Below the pieces are notes generated by a model that was not told the DNA's origin, did not search any database, and saw nothing but the letters and a program-made list of their open reading frames with translations. Shown in pieces: positions 1 to 9,517 of a stretch of 64,000 nucleotides of DNA (within the stretch, counting starts at the first letter, position 1; the number at the start of each line of letters is the position of its first letter). The translations under genes were made by a program, and so were the position numbers. Source of the stretch: Corynebacterium pseudokroppenstedtii (GTDB lineage Bacteria; Actinomycetota; Actinomycetes; Mycobacteriales; Mycobacteriaceae); the NCBI RefSeq assembly GCF_019754945.1, contig NZ_JAEUWU010000003.1:248001-312000 (forward strand), in the 5' to 3' direction.

Positions 1-3000
1 AAGGCCACAAGCACACCAGCCGTCACCGTGCCATTGAGCACCATGACTGCACCCACTCCCACGACGGCAGCGGAGGCCAATTCGGAGAGCGCATTGATGC
101 CAGGGAAATAAATGGAGACTGCGGTTTGCGCCTGCATACGCAGCCGTCGATACTCCAGCGCGCTATGTGTGAAACGCTCAACATCCGAGTCCTGCTGGTT
201 ATACACCTGCGAGGTGCGGATACCATTGACAAGTTCCTGAAAATCCGCATTCACCGTCGAAATTTGGCCGCGAGCCTCCGAATACAACCGCGACGAAATC
301 CGCCGGAAGACCACAGTGGCCACAATGACAATGGGCAACGATGTCAGCGCCACCAAAGCCAGGCGAGGGGCTGTCACAAGCAGCATGATACTGACACCGA
401 TTAAGGTAGCCCCCGAAACGATGGCCTGGGCCAAACCCGCTTGAAGGAACTTCGACAGGGAGTCGATATCGGTGGTCATGCGGGTCATAATCCGCCCGGA
501 TTGAGTAGTTTCGAAGTAATCAAGCCCGAGGCGCTGAACATGGGCAAAGGACCGTAAACGGAGCCCATAGAGCAGGCGTTCGCCCGCCCGCGACGTCAAA
601 ATAGTGTTGATCGTGCTGGCAATCCATGCTGCCACCACGATAACCAGCCCCAACACGGTTGCGGTGACCAGAGCGCCCGTATCTTTATTGCCGACGCCGT
701 CGTCAATGGCATGGCGCACGAGGGAGGGGAAGACGACGTCGGCAGTAACGGACACAAACAACGTGAGAATGATAGCTATTAGCAGCCACTTCACCGTGCC
801 GAGTAACCCACGCAAACTGAATGGGGTTGAGTCATGTCGGAATGATTCCGCATCGACCTTGGGTTTCTCCGTAGCCGGAGGAAGTTTTTCGACCATCGCC
901 AGTACCTCAGGTGTAGCGGGCATCCCGGAGGTTGAGCTTCCTTGGCCCAGGCCAGCACCTAGGCCACTGCCAGCTAGTGCCGCCCCCGACTCCGACAGGG
1001 CATCTCCTGCGGCGGCTGCCGCGCCGGGCTCATCCATGTCTTGATCCGCTGGCCAGAGCGTCGCGACGTCCGGTTCATCTCCGTCGTCGAAGGGAAGGGG
1101 TGCGTCATCATCGTGGCGTGGCAAGGCCATGAGCTGGGAAAAGTGCGGGCTTGACTCCTGGAGCTCCTCCAGAGTTCCGTACGCGGTAACGGTGCCAGCC
1201 TCGATGAGCGCAATGTGGTCTGCCAACGCAAGAGTGGAATGGCGGTGCGCGATAAGGAGCAGAGTGACGGATCCTTTCCGCGCCTTCAACGCCCCGATGA
1301 TGGCAGCCTCGGTCGTGGCGTCGATAGCCGAGGTCGCGTCATCCAAAATAAGCACGCGGGCGCCGGAGACTAAGGCGCGCGCTAATGCAATACGCTGGCG
1401 CTGCCCACCCGATAGTGTCAGGCCACGTTCCCCAGCGACAGTGTCGTAGCCATCCTCCAGCTCCATGATGAAGTCATGGGCACTGGCATCCTTAGCTGCG
1501 GAGATGATGTCCTCATCCGTCGCCCGCGGGTTCGCCAGCGCAATGTTTTCGCGCACAGACCGCGAATAGAGGAAGGGCTCATCGAAGACAGCGGAAACCG
1601 CGTGCCGTAGGTCGCATTTCCGGATATCCGTAATATCGACGGACTCATGGTCGGAGGCAGATCCGTCGGTGGGAAGTTCGTGTGTGCCGACGCCCGAGCC
1701 GTCGCTGGTGCCGTCGTGAGTAGGAGAGGGGTGCCTTGAAGTTGTTAATCGAATTGTTCCCTCTGAGGAGGGGTAAAACCCTTCGGCTAGCTGGACGAGC
1801 ATACTTTTACCCGCGCCGGGTGGGCCTACCAGCACAGTCGTCTCGCCTGGAGCAACGTCAAGGGAGAAGTGATTGAGAATGCGGTCGCCGGTGGTTTTCG
1901 ACGAGTTCACCGGATCATTATCAACGTCCTTCTGCGGCTGGGAGAAGGACACGTTATCAAAGGAAATCCCAAGCGGCCCGTCGGGTATACGTGAGGGGGA
2001 CGCAGGATCAGAATCCGCGTCCAGATCGACAACATCGAAGACGCGGGAAACGGATGACAGAGCCATCTGCATCGAGATAGCCATATTGGACAACATGCGG
2101 CAAATGCCGGTGAGCGTCGTCAAATACGTGGAAAAGGCGAGGAAAATACCGATGGTGATATGCCCGTTCAACGCGAGCCAACCGCCGATTGCCACATTGG
2201 CAACCAAAGCGAGGTTCGGCAGCTCAGCGAGCGTCGGTAGGAATTTGGCTTGTTGGTGAGCAGCGCGCATTTGCAGCGCGTACAGTGTCCGGCCAAGTTT
2301 GTCCAGAGTGGTAATCTCGCGTTCCTCTTGCGCGAATCCCTTAACCACTCGCACACCCGTCACGGTTTGCTCAACATGAGTAGCAACATTCGCGGCCTGC
2401 TGCTGGGCTGTCCAGGTCGACGCGAAGATTGAGCGTTTACTCCATAACCCGACGACGACCAGGATGGGCGTCACAATCACCGCAGCCAGCGACATCTGCC
2501 ATGACAGAGTGAACATCACCGCAAGAATGATGACAAACTTAACGACGCTCCCTGCAGCGAGAGGAAACATTGCGAGGAGGCCCTGAACCATGTTGAGATC
2601 GGAAATAGATCGGGAGACAACTTGTCCCGTGCGTATTTCGTCTTGATCTTTACCGCCGAGACGGACAAGGCTGCCGAGGACACGAATCCTGAGCTCATGT
2701 TGTGCCCATTGGCTCATTTGTCCTGCTAGGTAGCGTCGCGAGAACTGGAACGCGTATCTCAAGAGCGCGATAACCACCATGACAACAACCACAGCGGTGA
2801 GTGGTGTCCACCCGGTCGATGCGGTTATCCACGACCACAAGGCGGTGGGACGCGCTTGTTCTGTTGCTGTATCGACGGCCCGTGCAGTGACAAGCGGAAT
2901 TAAGATTTCTGCGATGGTGACGGCCAATGTGGCCACCATCGCTCCCCACGTGTAGTACGGGTGGATCATGCACACATGGAAAAGGCCACGCAGATCATGA

Positions 3001-3095
3001 TTCCGTGGGGCTTCGGCATCAGTCTTCTCACTGGCGACGGCGCCAGTGAAGTTGTCCTTGGTGTTCGTCGTTGTCGTGTTCCTTGCTTCCAACAA
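1..3095 (-). CDS. Fused double ABC exporter (TMD-NBD-TMD-[NBD]), 3' end outside window
   Basis: One uninterrupted minus-strand frame encodes a transmembrane domain (about 2950-2050), a nucleotide-binding domain (about 1990-1130), an Ala/Gly/Pro linker (about 1100-850) and a second transmembrane domain (about 830 to the edge); the second NBD should lie outside the window. This is the layout of single-chain multidrug exporters such as mycobacterial Rv0194. NBD1 has Walker A GPPGAGKS (near 1815), signature LSGGQRQR (near 1400), Walker B ILILDD (near 1345) and a switch His. The catalytic Glu after Walker B is Asp, as in the degenerate site of asymmetric exporters. About 33 polar residues are inserted in NBD1 after Walker A (about 1640-1745). 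No ATG opens the frame; the TTG at 3093-3095 is my guess for the start. Substrate unknown. Confidence 0.85.
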   Translation of the reverse strand, partial: MLEARNTTTTNTKDNFTGAVASEKTDAEAPRNHDLRGLFHVCMIHPYYTWGAMVATLAVTIAEILIPLVTARAVDTATEQARPTALWSWITASTGWTPLTAVVVVMVVIALLRYAFQFSRRYLAGQMSQWAQHELRIRVLGSLVRLGGKDQDEIRTGQVVSRSISDLNMVQGLLAMFPLAAGSVVKFVIILAVMFTLSWQMSLAAVIVTPILVVVGLWSKRSIFASTWTAQQQAANVATHVEQTVTGVRVVKGFAQEEREITTLDKLGRTLYALQMRAAHQQAKFLPTLAELPNLALVANVAIGGWLALNGHITIGIFLAFSTYLTTLTGICRMLSNMAISMQMALSSVSRVFDVVDLDADSDPASPSRIPDGPLGISFDNVSFSQPQKDVDNDPVNSSKTTGDRILNHFSLDVAPGETTVLVGPPGAGKSMLVQLAEGFYPSSEGTIRLTTSRHPSPTHDGTSDGSGVGTHELPTDGSASDHESVDITDIRKCDLRHAVSAVFDEPFLYSRSVRENIALANPRATDEDIISAAKDASAHDFIMELEDGYDTVAGERGLTLSGGQRQRIALARALVSGARVLILDDATSAIDATTEAAIIGALKARKGSVTLLLIAHRHSTLALADHIALIEAGTVTAYGTLEELQESSPHFSQLMALPRHDDDAPLPFDDGDEPDVATLWPADQDMDEPGAAAAAGDALSESGAALAGSGLGAGLGQGSSTSGMPATPEVLAMVEKLPPATEKPKVDAESFRHDSTPFSLRGLLGTVKWLLIAIILTLFVSVTADVVFPSLVRHAIDDGVGNKDTGALVTATVLGLVIVVAAWIASTINTILTSRAGERLLYGLRLRSFAHVQRLGLDYFETTQSGRIMTRMTTDIDSLSKFLQAGLAQAIVSGATLIGVSIMLLVTAPRLALVALTSLPIVIVATVVFRRISSRLYSEARGQISTVNADFQELVNGIRTSQVYNQQDSDVERFTHSALEYRRLRMQAQTAVSIYFPGINALSELASAAVVGVGAVMVLNGTVTAGVLVA

Positions 3096-3184
3096 TTGTG
3101 AGGGTTGCTTCTGCGAGATGCTGGTTTTTAATGGCTGGTTAGAGTAGTGGGGCTATTAGATCAGAGCCCTCAGCGCTCCGACTA

Positions 3185-4078
3185 TTACTCTTTGTCCGTG
3201 TCGCTGTCACTGGTGTTCTTGTCACCACTGCTCTGCGCCATCTTTTCCCATGCGTTTTCTAACGCCGTGGCAGCGTCGGATGTTCCGGAGTCACCTTGCT
3301 CCAGGGCACGGGTAGTGTCGGGCCACACGAGTGGCGGGTCGCCTAGCGTTGCACTGACGTGCTCTATGGCTTTCGATGCGATTTTCCTATTGAGGGTACC
3401 GCCCATGAGAGCGCCAATTCCCAGCGGAAGAGCCTTGGCAACCATGCTGGTGGCAGCCCGTTTACGGATCTTCTTGAGAGCCATCGAGGCTAGTTGGTTA
3501 TTGACTTGTCCCACAGCGGGTTGGCTCAAAGACTTTAACCGGAAAATGCTTCCGCTACCCAAGACTGTTGCGATGGCTTCGTTTGCCGACGACCCATTGA
3601 TCGCGAGCAAGACGAGGGCGGTGCGGTCCTTGTGACGCGAAATATCGATTCCGCGAAGATACGCCGAGGACAGGGTGTACCACGTGGTGAGCTCGAGGAA
3701 TAAGAACGCATCACCCGTCGAAACACCTAAGGATGCGAGTGTGCCAACGCCGGGAACGGCAGCCGACGCTCCGGCACCCACCCCTGTCGTCGTCGCGAGG
3801 CGTCGGAAGTGCTTATTAATGACTTCTTGGACGTGGGCGGGGCTTTCGCCTTCGTGCTTGGATTTCACCATGTCGACATAACGCGCAATGGGTCTCACCT
3901 GGATTTCTGCGGCGCGCTCGACTGCGGAAAGGATCCGCGACGGTTGCTCTTTATTTTCGATGTTGCCGCTGCGGTCGAGCTCGTCGTTAGAGGGCTTGTC
4001 AGAGTGTTTGTCAGAGTGCTTTTTTGATGGGAAACGGTCTTTTATCGCGTCGGGTACAACGTTAAGTAATGAAGCCAT
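3185..4078 (-). CDS. EcsC-like conserved protein of unknown function
   Basis: A 297-residue protein. The N-terminal third is charged, with a short SDKHSDK repetition, and then comes a Gly/Ala-rich hydrophobic stretch (GVGAGASAAVPGVG, about residues 105-118) that could pack as a membrane-associated hairpin. The C-terminal half is helical and ends in a Ser/Asp-rich tail. The overall look resembles EcsC-family proteins, but the match is from memory and weak. I chose the ATG at 4078 because the longer frame upstream (to 4291) overlaps glyS and has low-quality Arg/Thr-rich sequence. It is divergent from glyS, so the two share a promoter region of about 200 bases. Function not known. Confidence 0.6.
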   Translation of the reverse strand: MASLLNVVPDAIKDRFPSKKHSDKHSDKPSNDELDRSGNIENKEQPSRILSAVERAAEIQVRPIARYVDMVKSKHEGESPAHVQEVINKHFRRLATTTGVGAGASAAVPGVGTLASLGVSTGDAFLFLELTTWYTLSSAYLRGIDISRHKDRTALVLLAINGSSANEAIATVLGSGSIFRLKSLSQPAVGQVNNQLASMALKKIRKRAATSMVAKALPLGIGALMGGTLNRKIASKAIEHVSATLGDPPLVWPDTTRALEQGDSGTSDAATALENAWEKMAQSSGDKNTSDSDTDKE

Positions 4079-4281
4079 AAAGACAATTCTATTAGGAGTC
4101 CGTGAGGGGCGGGTTCTCCTGTGTCCGTCTATGGACGTGTCGTGCCTGTGGGCTAGGCTGGTGGACGCGATTATGTGTGGTGCGTCGACGGCTTGTCGTC
4201 GGGCGCATGACGCAGCATGTACCGGAAGTGAAGAACGCGTCGTTCGGCGTACCGCGTCGTGTGAAGTACAAGGAGATTTGC

Positions 4282-5664
4282 GTGGCTGCATCGGTAATTG
4301 ACACTGTGGTGAACCTGTGTAAACGCAGGGGCTTGGTGTATCCGAGTGGTGAAATCTACGGGGGAACTCGGTCGGCGTGGGATTACGGTCCGCTCGGCGT
4401 TGAACTGAAGGAAAACATCAAGAAGCAGTGGTGGCGGACATTTGTTCAGTCCCGCGGGGACATGGTGGGCCTTGATTCGTCCATTATTCTCCCGCGTGAA
4501 GTCTGGGTGTCTTCGGGCCACGTGAAGACTTTCACCGATCCGCTGGTGGAGTCCTTGCACACGCACAAGCGGTACCGGGCTGATCATCTTCTCGAAGCTT
4601 ATGAGGCTAAGCATGGTCACCCGCCGGCTAATGGACTTGCGGATGTTCCCGATCCAGAGACCGGGCAGCCGGGGAAGTGGACTGAGCCACAAATGTTCTC
4701 CGGCTTGATGAAGACCTATCTTGGTCCCGTCGACAATGAAGAGGGGTTGCACTACCTCCGCCCGGAGACGGCCCAGGGCATTTTCGTGAACTTCAAGAAT
4801 GTTCAGACGACGTCCCGCAAGAAGCCGCCATTCGGTATTGGTCAGCTGGGCAAAGCGTTCCGCAATGAGATCACCCCGGGGAACTTCATTTTCCGTACCC
4901 GCGAGTTTGAGCAGATGGAGATCGAGTATTTCGTTCCGCCTGCTGATGCCGCACAGCACTTTGATCGCTGGGTTGAGGATTGTTGGAACTGGTTTACGGA
5001 CCTGGGCATTGATCCTGATCACTTGCGGAAGTTCGATGTTCCAGAAAATGAGCGCGCTCACTATTCCGATCGCACGATTGACCTGGAGTATCAGTTCGGT
5101 TTCGCGGGCTCAGGCTGGGGTGAGCTCATGGGTATTGCGAACCGCACCGACTTTGACCTGCAGAGCCACATTAAAGGCTCGGGTGAGGACCTCAGCTTCT
5201 TTGATCAGCCGACGGGGGAGCGCTATGTTCCCTATGTCATTGAGCCGTCGTTTGGTCTGACGCGATCGTTGATGGCTTTCCTTATCGACGCTTACCACGA
5301 GGATGAAGCTCCGAACGCCAAGGGCGGTGTGGATAAGCGCACGGTGCTGCGTCTGGATCGTCGCCTGGCCCCGGTGAAAGTGGCGGTTCTCCCGCTGTCG
5401 AAGAAAGACACGTTGACACCGACGGCGGAGAAAGTGGCGCAGGATCTGCGCGGTTTATGGAATGTTGATTATGACATTTCAGGTGCGATTGGCCGCCGCT
5501 ATCGTCGCCAAGATGAGATCGGTACGCCGTTCTGCGTGACCGTCGATTTCGACACGCTGGATGATCACGCGGTGACCGTCCGCGAGCGCGACACGATGGA
5601 GCAGGAGCGCGTCAGCATTGATAAGTTGCAGGGTTACCTGGCTGAGCGGTTGGCAGGGTGCTAA
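4282..5664 (+). CDS. glyS: Glycyl-tRNA synthetase (alpha2 type)
   Basis: Class II aminoacyl-tRNA synthetase that charges tRNA-Gly in the cytoplasm. The 460-residue protein has the typical opening with YPSGEIYGG and [11 protein letters not shown], class II motif 2 ([21 protein letters not shown]), the [11 protein letters not shown] segment, motif 3 ([14 protein letters not shown]), and a C-terminal anticodon-binding domain (from about residue 370, [11 protein letters not shown]). The start is GTG 4282, supported by an AAGGAG Shine-Dalgarno at 4269-4274 and by the start I remember for the corynebacterial enzyme; upstream in-frame codons would add an implausible leader. The stop TAA is followed at once by the ATG of the next gene, so the two are probably co-translated. 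Confidence 0.97.
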   Translation: MAASVIDTVVNLCKRRGLVYPSGEIYGGTRSAWDYGPLGVELKENIKKQWWRTFVQSRGDMVGLDSSIILPREVWVSSGHVKTFTDPLVESLHTHKRYRADHLLEAYEAKHGHPPANGLADVPDPETGQPGKWTEPQMFSGLMKTYLGPVDNEEGLHYLRPETAQGIFVNFKNVQTTSRKKPPFGIGQLGKAFRNEITPGNFIFRTREFEQMEIEYFVPPADAAQHFDRWVEDCWNWFTDLGIDPDHLRKFDVPENERAHYSDRTIDLEYQFGFAGSGWGELMGIANRTDFDLQSHIKGSGEDLSFFDQPTGERYVPYVIEPSFGLTRSLMAFLIDAYHEDEAPNAKGGVDKRTVLRLDRRLAPVKVAVLPLSKKDTLTPTAEKVAQDLRGLWNVDYDISGAIGRRYRRQDEIGTPFCVTVDFDTLDDHAVTVRERDTMEQERVSIDKLQGYLAERLAGC

Positions 5665-6360
5665 ATGAAACTATCCTGGGGTCCTCGTAAAGAAGACGGT
5701 GGCGTTGCCCATCTTGACCTTTTCCGTGACGACGAATTAATTGCGCAGTTTTCGCAGTCGAGGGAACTGACATCGGCGCGAGTGAAGCCATCCGGCGCTG
5801 TGGCGGGAGGAGCTCACCAGCCATCCCCTCAATCGAGTGCGAACCCAGAGTCGTGGCCCGAGTGGACATTTGTCCCACACACGAAGGGGAGATTATCCGC
5901 ATCAGGACCAGATGGGCAGAATTTCCATGCTGATCCGCAATCACAGCGCGAAGGGAAAGAAGGGCAGATCGGGCGTGCGAAGCGCGTTGCTCTCGACATG
6001 GGCATCGCCGAGGCGTCATCGTCCGATCAGGCCTCGGCCAGTGCTGGCGTATCCGAATCTAGTAATACGTCGGAGGGCATACCCGCGGTTAATATCGTCA
6101 ACTGCGGCAAACTGGACTTCGTATTTGAGACGCCCGATGAGACCAAATTAGGGCAGTTCACCGGCGGTAATCGTGGTGTCCGGCACGTGGTTGTTGAGCT
6201 AGAGCCTGGTCAGGAGGCTGCCATGACAACCGAGCAGCAAGTATTTCTAGCGTGGGTTGCCAGGATGCAGTTGGAGTCACGGTTAGTTGCGAGCACCTGG
6301 ATGTGGACGGTGCTGTTGATTGTGCTTTTGCCGTTTATGTTGTTGGTGTTCTTGCTATAG
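5665..6360 (+). CDS. Predicted tail-anchored membrane protein of unknown function
   Basis: A 231-residue protein whose ATG directly abuts the glyS stop codon, with an AGGG ribosome-binding stretch inside the end of glyS. The first 40 residues look folded (LSWGPRKEDGG, HLDLFRDDELI); the middle is Ser/Pro/Gly-rich and probably disordered; about residues 110-190 contain another folded segment (KLDFVFETPDE, HVVVELEPGQE). A single strongly hydrophobic helix occupies the last 24 residues, so the bulk is predicted to be cytoplasmic with a C-terminal anchor. I do not recognise a domain. Its position after glyS suggests co-expression, not necessarily shared function. Confidence 0.7.
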   Translation: MKLSWGPRKEDGGVAHLDLFRDDELIAQFSQSRELTSARVKPSGAVAGGAHQPSPQSSANPESWPEWTFVPHTKGRLSASGPDGQNFHADPQSQREGKEGQIGRAKRVALDMGIAEASSSDQASASAGVSESSNTSEGIPAVNIVNCGKLDFVFETPDETKLGQFTGGNRGVRHVVVELEPGQEAAMTTEQQVFLAWVARMQLESRLVASTWMWTVLLIVLLPFMLLVFLL

Positions 6361-6428
6361 CAACATTCGGGCAGCTTTTGGTCGGGGTTAATCGGGGGAG
6401 CGGTGGCCACCGAGAATCGCCGGGCGCG

Positions 6429-8723
6429 TTAGAATGTTCCGTCGAATCCACTGCCTCCGTCGCTGAAGCCACCGTCGCCGAATCCGCCGAAGCCACCAAA
6501 GTCGTCGCCGAACCCATCGCCGAATCCGCCGCCGTAGTTTCCGTACCCTCCGTAGTGGCCACCGCCGTGGAAGAGGGATGAGATCAACATTCCGGCGATG
6601 AAGGCGCCACCGTTGCCGCCTCCGCCGAAGTAACTCTGATTGCGTCGGGTGAAGTCGTCGATGTCATTTCGGGCTGCTTGTTCGGCTCGCCTGCCTAATT
6701 CGCCAGCGTGGCGCGCCTCTGAGATCGCACGCCGCGTGTCAGTGGTCCGCAGAGACTGGGCGTGGCTTAATTGTCGTTGCGCGTCAGAGAGCAGAGTCCG
6801 TGCCTGTGAGCCGACAGCCTGACCGCGGGTCGAGATCAAGCTATCCGCTGCCTCAATTTGTGCGACGGCATCATCGCGGGTTCGGTCGAACACACGAAGT
6901 GCCCGGTTGCGGTCGCGATCGGAGTCACGCGCTTGTTCAAGCAGCGCGTCGAGTTTTTCATCCGCCTCCAGCAACCGTTTGTACATCGCCAGAGGGTCAT
7001 CACCGGGACGTGTTAGCTCTTTGTCCTGAGCGCTGGTTGATCCGCTTTCGGTGTCATCCTTATCTGTCGTAGCGGGCGCCGTTGTCGACGCGCCCTGTAA
7101 CGTCGATGACGTGCTCTTCGGCGCCTCGATAGCGCGCGCTTCTTCGACTGCATCCCACGCTTCGGTCGCAATGGCGTCCATCTCGTCGAAGTCGAACTGT
7201 GACCCTTGAGTGCTTGCCCGCGCGCGAAGTTTTCCAGCCTCGGTGAGTTCGTCAGTGATCTCGTCAATGAGGGAGCGAATATTGCTTCGGGCCTCGGCGA
7301 TGCGCTCGTCGGCCTGCTCGATATCTGTGAGGAGGTCGTCGGCTTGGCCGGTGGTCATTTCTGCGGTGCGGATATACTCCACGAGCCCGCCCTGTTCACC
7401 AGCGGGCTGGTGGGTGAGGGCCCGGCCGTTATCGACGGCTCGCTCGGCGTTATCCAGGTGCTCGGTGGCAATATCGACATTGTCAGCGATGGATGCCAAG
7501 GCATCGGACGCGTACTTTGTGCGCAGCTCGCTCAGCGTTGATGACGCCTGGGGAAGCCGGGCACGAAGAGACACAATGCGCTGGGTAAGTTCGTCGAGCC
7601 GTCGGTCTGAATCGATGAGCAGTCCGCGAAGGCGAGCGAACTCGTCCGATTGCTTATCAAGGCCACGGTCAGCTTGCCCACATGAGCTCACGATATCTAC
7701 AAGCATGGCCTTGCGCTCTTCTTCGGAACGCACCGTTCCTGAATCAATTTTGCTGCGCAGCTGGAACGCCCTTTCCAGGGTCCGCTTTGAGTGATCCATG
7801 GCTCGCATGAAGGGCCGTGCCCGGTCTTCTCCGAATTCCGCAATGGCCAGCCGGAGTTCATCATCGGCTGTTCGAATCGACGCGTCCGTACTCGTGAGTT
7901 CTTCCTGTGCGCGTTCTTCGAGCACGGAATACGGCAATTCGTTGAGCGACGTCGTGTCATCCGGATTAATGGTTTGAGCATCTTTGACCATCGTTTCCTG
8001 CTGCTTCTTGGTGCGCCGCCGGTTCATGTACCACACACCACCCCCTGCTGCGATGATGGCGATAGCACCACCACCCAGCCAAAAGAGCGCCGCCGAATTA
8101 TCATTCGCGTCCTTCGCGGCGTCGATCTTGTCGGTGATGACGGTATTCCAGTCCGGATTATCCTCAGCGAGGGGTTCCTTGGCGGCCTCATACGTTTTCT
8201 TTGTCACAGAATTACCGACGTTGCGCCCCCCGTACACCCCTTGCGTGCGCTTAGTGACGTCAAAAGCCACGATAAGCACATTGGACTGCGGGTTTTCTTG
8301 GTAGCGGTCGTGCGCCCATTCTTTCCCAGACATAGTGCCGAAGCTGTTGACGATGTAGACAGTCATGGCGATGTCATCGTCGACTTGTAGCTTCTTGATT
8401 TTGTCGGTCAGGTCTTTCTTCTGGCTGTCGGTGAGAGCTCCGACGCTGTCATTGATGCGTTCGCGTGTGGCCACACTGGAACCGCTAGTGTCAGTGTTTG
8501 ACCCTGTGGAGCCACTTTGGGCGACGACGCTGGTCTGCGCGGTATGTGCCGCCTGAGCTGAGGCTGCGGGCAGGGGTGCGCTGCTCAGGAGTACCCCTCC
8601 CGTGAGTGTGAGCGCAGCTGCAGTTGCAGTGAGCCGCACACCACGTCTGTGCGTGGCCTTCGCCGAATGGGCGCCTGGTGTGGTGTGCTCAGTGGTGTCG
8701 TGGTCGTTCCGGATGACTGCCAT
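6429..8723 (-). CDS. Long TPM-domain membrane protein with coiled coil and Gly-rich C-terminus
   Basis: A 764-residue protein related to mycobacterial Rv2345, which also neighbours dgt and dnaG. Parts in order: a basic N-terminus and signal/anchor helix (about residues 30-57), a TPM domain (about 90-205, with ALTDSQKKDL and NVLIVAFDV), a transmembrane helix (about 212-236) followed by RRRTKKQ, a long Glu/Arg/Ala-rich helical region that should form coiled coils (about 255-500), a low-complexity Ser/Thr/Asp linker, a further helical part, and a last 60 residues dominated by Gly, Phe, Asp and Tyr. The TPM domain should be outside the membrane and the coiled coil inside. TPM proteins are linked to membrane-protein turnover or phosphatase activity; the role here is unknown. 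It is divergent from the DUF218 gene. Confidence 0.85.
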   Translation of the reverse strand: MAVIRNDHDTTEHTTPGAHSAKATHRRGVRLTATAAALTLTGGVLLSSAPLPAASAQAAHTAQTSVVAQSGSTGSNTDTSGSSVATRERINDSVGALTDSQKKDLTDKIKKLQVDDDIAMTVYIVNSFGTMSGKEWAHDRYQENPQSNVLIVAFDVTKRTQGVYGGRNVGNSVTKKTYEAAKEPLAEDNPDWNTVITDKIDAAKDANDNSAALFWLGGGAIAIIAAGGGVWYMNRRRTKKQQETMVKDAQTINPDDTTSLNELPYSVLEERAQEELTSTDASIRTADDELRLAIAEFGEDRARPFMRAMDHSKRTLERAFQLRSKIDSGTVRSEEERKAMLVDIVSSCGQADRGLDKQSDEFARLRGLLIDSDRRLDELTQRIVSLRARLPQASSTLSELRTKYASDALASIADNVDIATEHLDNAERAVDNGRALTHQPAGEQGGLVEYIRTAEMTTGQADDLLTDIEQADERIAEARSNIRSLIDEITDELTEAGKLRARASTQGSQFDFDEMDAIATEAWDAVEEARAIEAPKSTSSTLQGASTTAPATTDKDDTESGSTSAQDKELTRPGDDPLAMYKRLLEADEKLDALLEQARDSDRDRNRALRVFDRTRDDAVAQIEAADSLISTRGQAVGSQARTLLSDAQRQLSHAQSLRTTDTRRAISEARHAGELGRRAEQAARNDIDDFTRRNQSYFGGGGNGGAFIAGMLISSLFHGGGHYGGYGNYGGGFGDGFGDDFGGFGGFGDGGFSDGGSGFDGTF

Positions 8724-8821
8724 GATCTAAAGAATAGAGAAAACTGTGGAGTGTTTGCCTACACGCGTGTGTATGGGTGTAGGTTAGCGGGCTGTACCTG
8801 ACGGTCGTGGATGGAGGACGT

Positions 8822-9472
8822 GTGGGGCGTTGGTTGGGCCGGACTCTCTGGCGTGTGGTGGTTGGTGCCGTATTGATCACCGCTGTGTTGGTCTGTGGCA
8901 CAGCGTTGAGGATTTGGCAGTTTGCCCGTCATGATGACGACACTCCCTCTGATGTGATCGTGGTGATGGGGGCGGCACAGTATAACGGGACGCCGAGTGA
9001 ATGGTTTGCTGCGCGCCTAGACAAAGCTGCCACCATGTATCAGGAGGGCACTGCTCCCGTGATCGCGACCTTGGGTGGTAAGCAGGAGGGGGACCAATAC
9101 ACCGAGGCTGAGGCTGGCAAGAAGTACCTAGAGGGGCTGGGTGTGCCGTCGTCGGCAATTGTTCCCATTAGCGATGGCTCGGATACGTTGACATCGGCGC
9201 GGGCACTTGCGGCCTATTCGCACAATGAGAATCGTCATTGGTCTTCGGCCGTGGTGGTGACCGATCCGTGGCACGCGTTGCGTGCGCGCACGATGGTTCG
9301 GGATCAAGGGTTTACGACGCATTCTGTGTCGACTCGTCACGGGCCGTCGGTGTGGTCGCGCGACGCGCAGTTTTCGGGGATTCTGCATGAGACCGGTGGT
9401 TTGATTTTTTATCAGGCGACGCATCGGTCCAATGTGATCTCGGAGCAGAATGTTGAGGATTTGTTGAGGTAG
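8822..9472 (+). CDS. DUF218/YdcF-SanA family membrane protein
   Basis: A protein of about 216 residues with one N-terminal transmembrane helix (TLWRVVVGAVLITAVLVC) and an extracytoplasmic DUF218 domain. Family hallmarks are DVIVVMGAAQYNG after the anchor, ARLDKAATMY, the SDTLTSAR segment, and VTDPWHALRARTMV. The family is thought to act on envelope carbohydrate or lipid-linked substrates, and SanA-type members affect envelope integrity; the substrate is unknown. Start choice: GTG 8822 has GGAGG four bases upstream, which is short, while an in-frame GTG at 8807 has no clear ribosome-binding site. It lies 45 bases upstream of dgt, probably in one transcript. Confidence 0.8.
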   Translation: MGRWLGRTLWRVVVGAVLITAVLVCGTALRIWQFARHDDDTPSDVIVVMGAAQYNGTPSEWFAARLDKAATMYQEGTAPVIATLGGKQEGDQYTEAEAGKKYLEGLGVPSSAIVPISDGSDTLTSARALAAYSHNENRHWSSAVVVTDPWHALRARTMVRDQGFTTHSVSTRHGPSVWSRDAQFSGILHETGGLIFYQATHRSNVISEQNVEDLLR

Positions 9473-9517
9473 GCGCGCCTCTAATTTTTTGCGGCGTGTA
9501 GTGCGACAATAGCGGGT

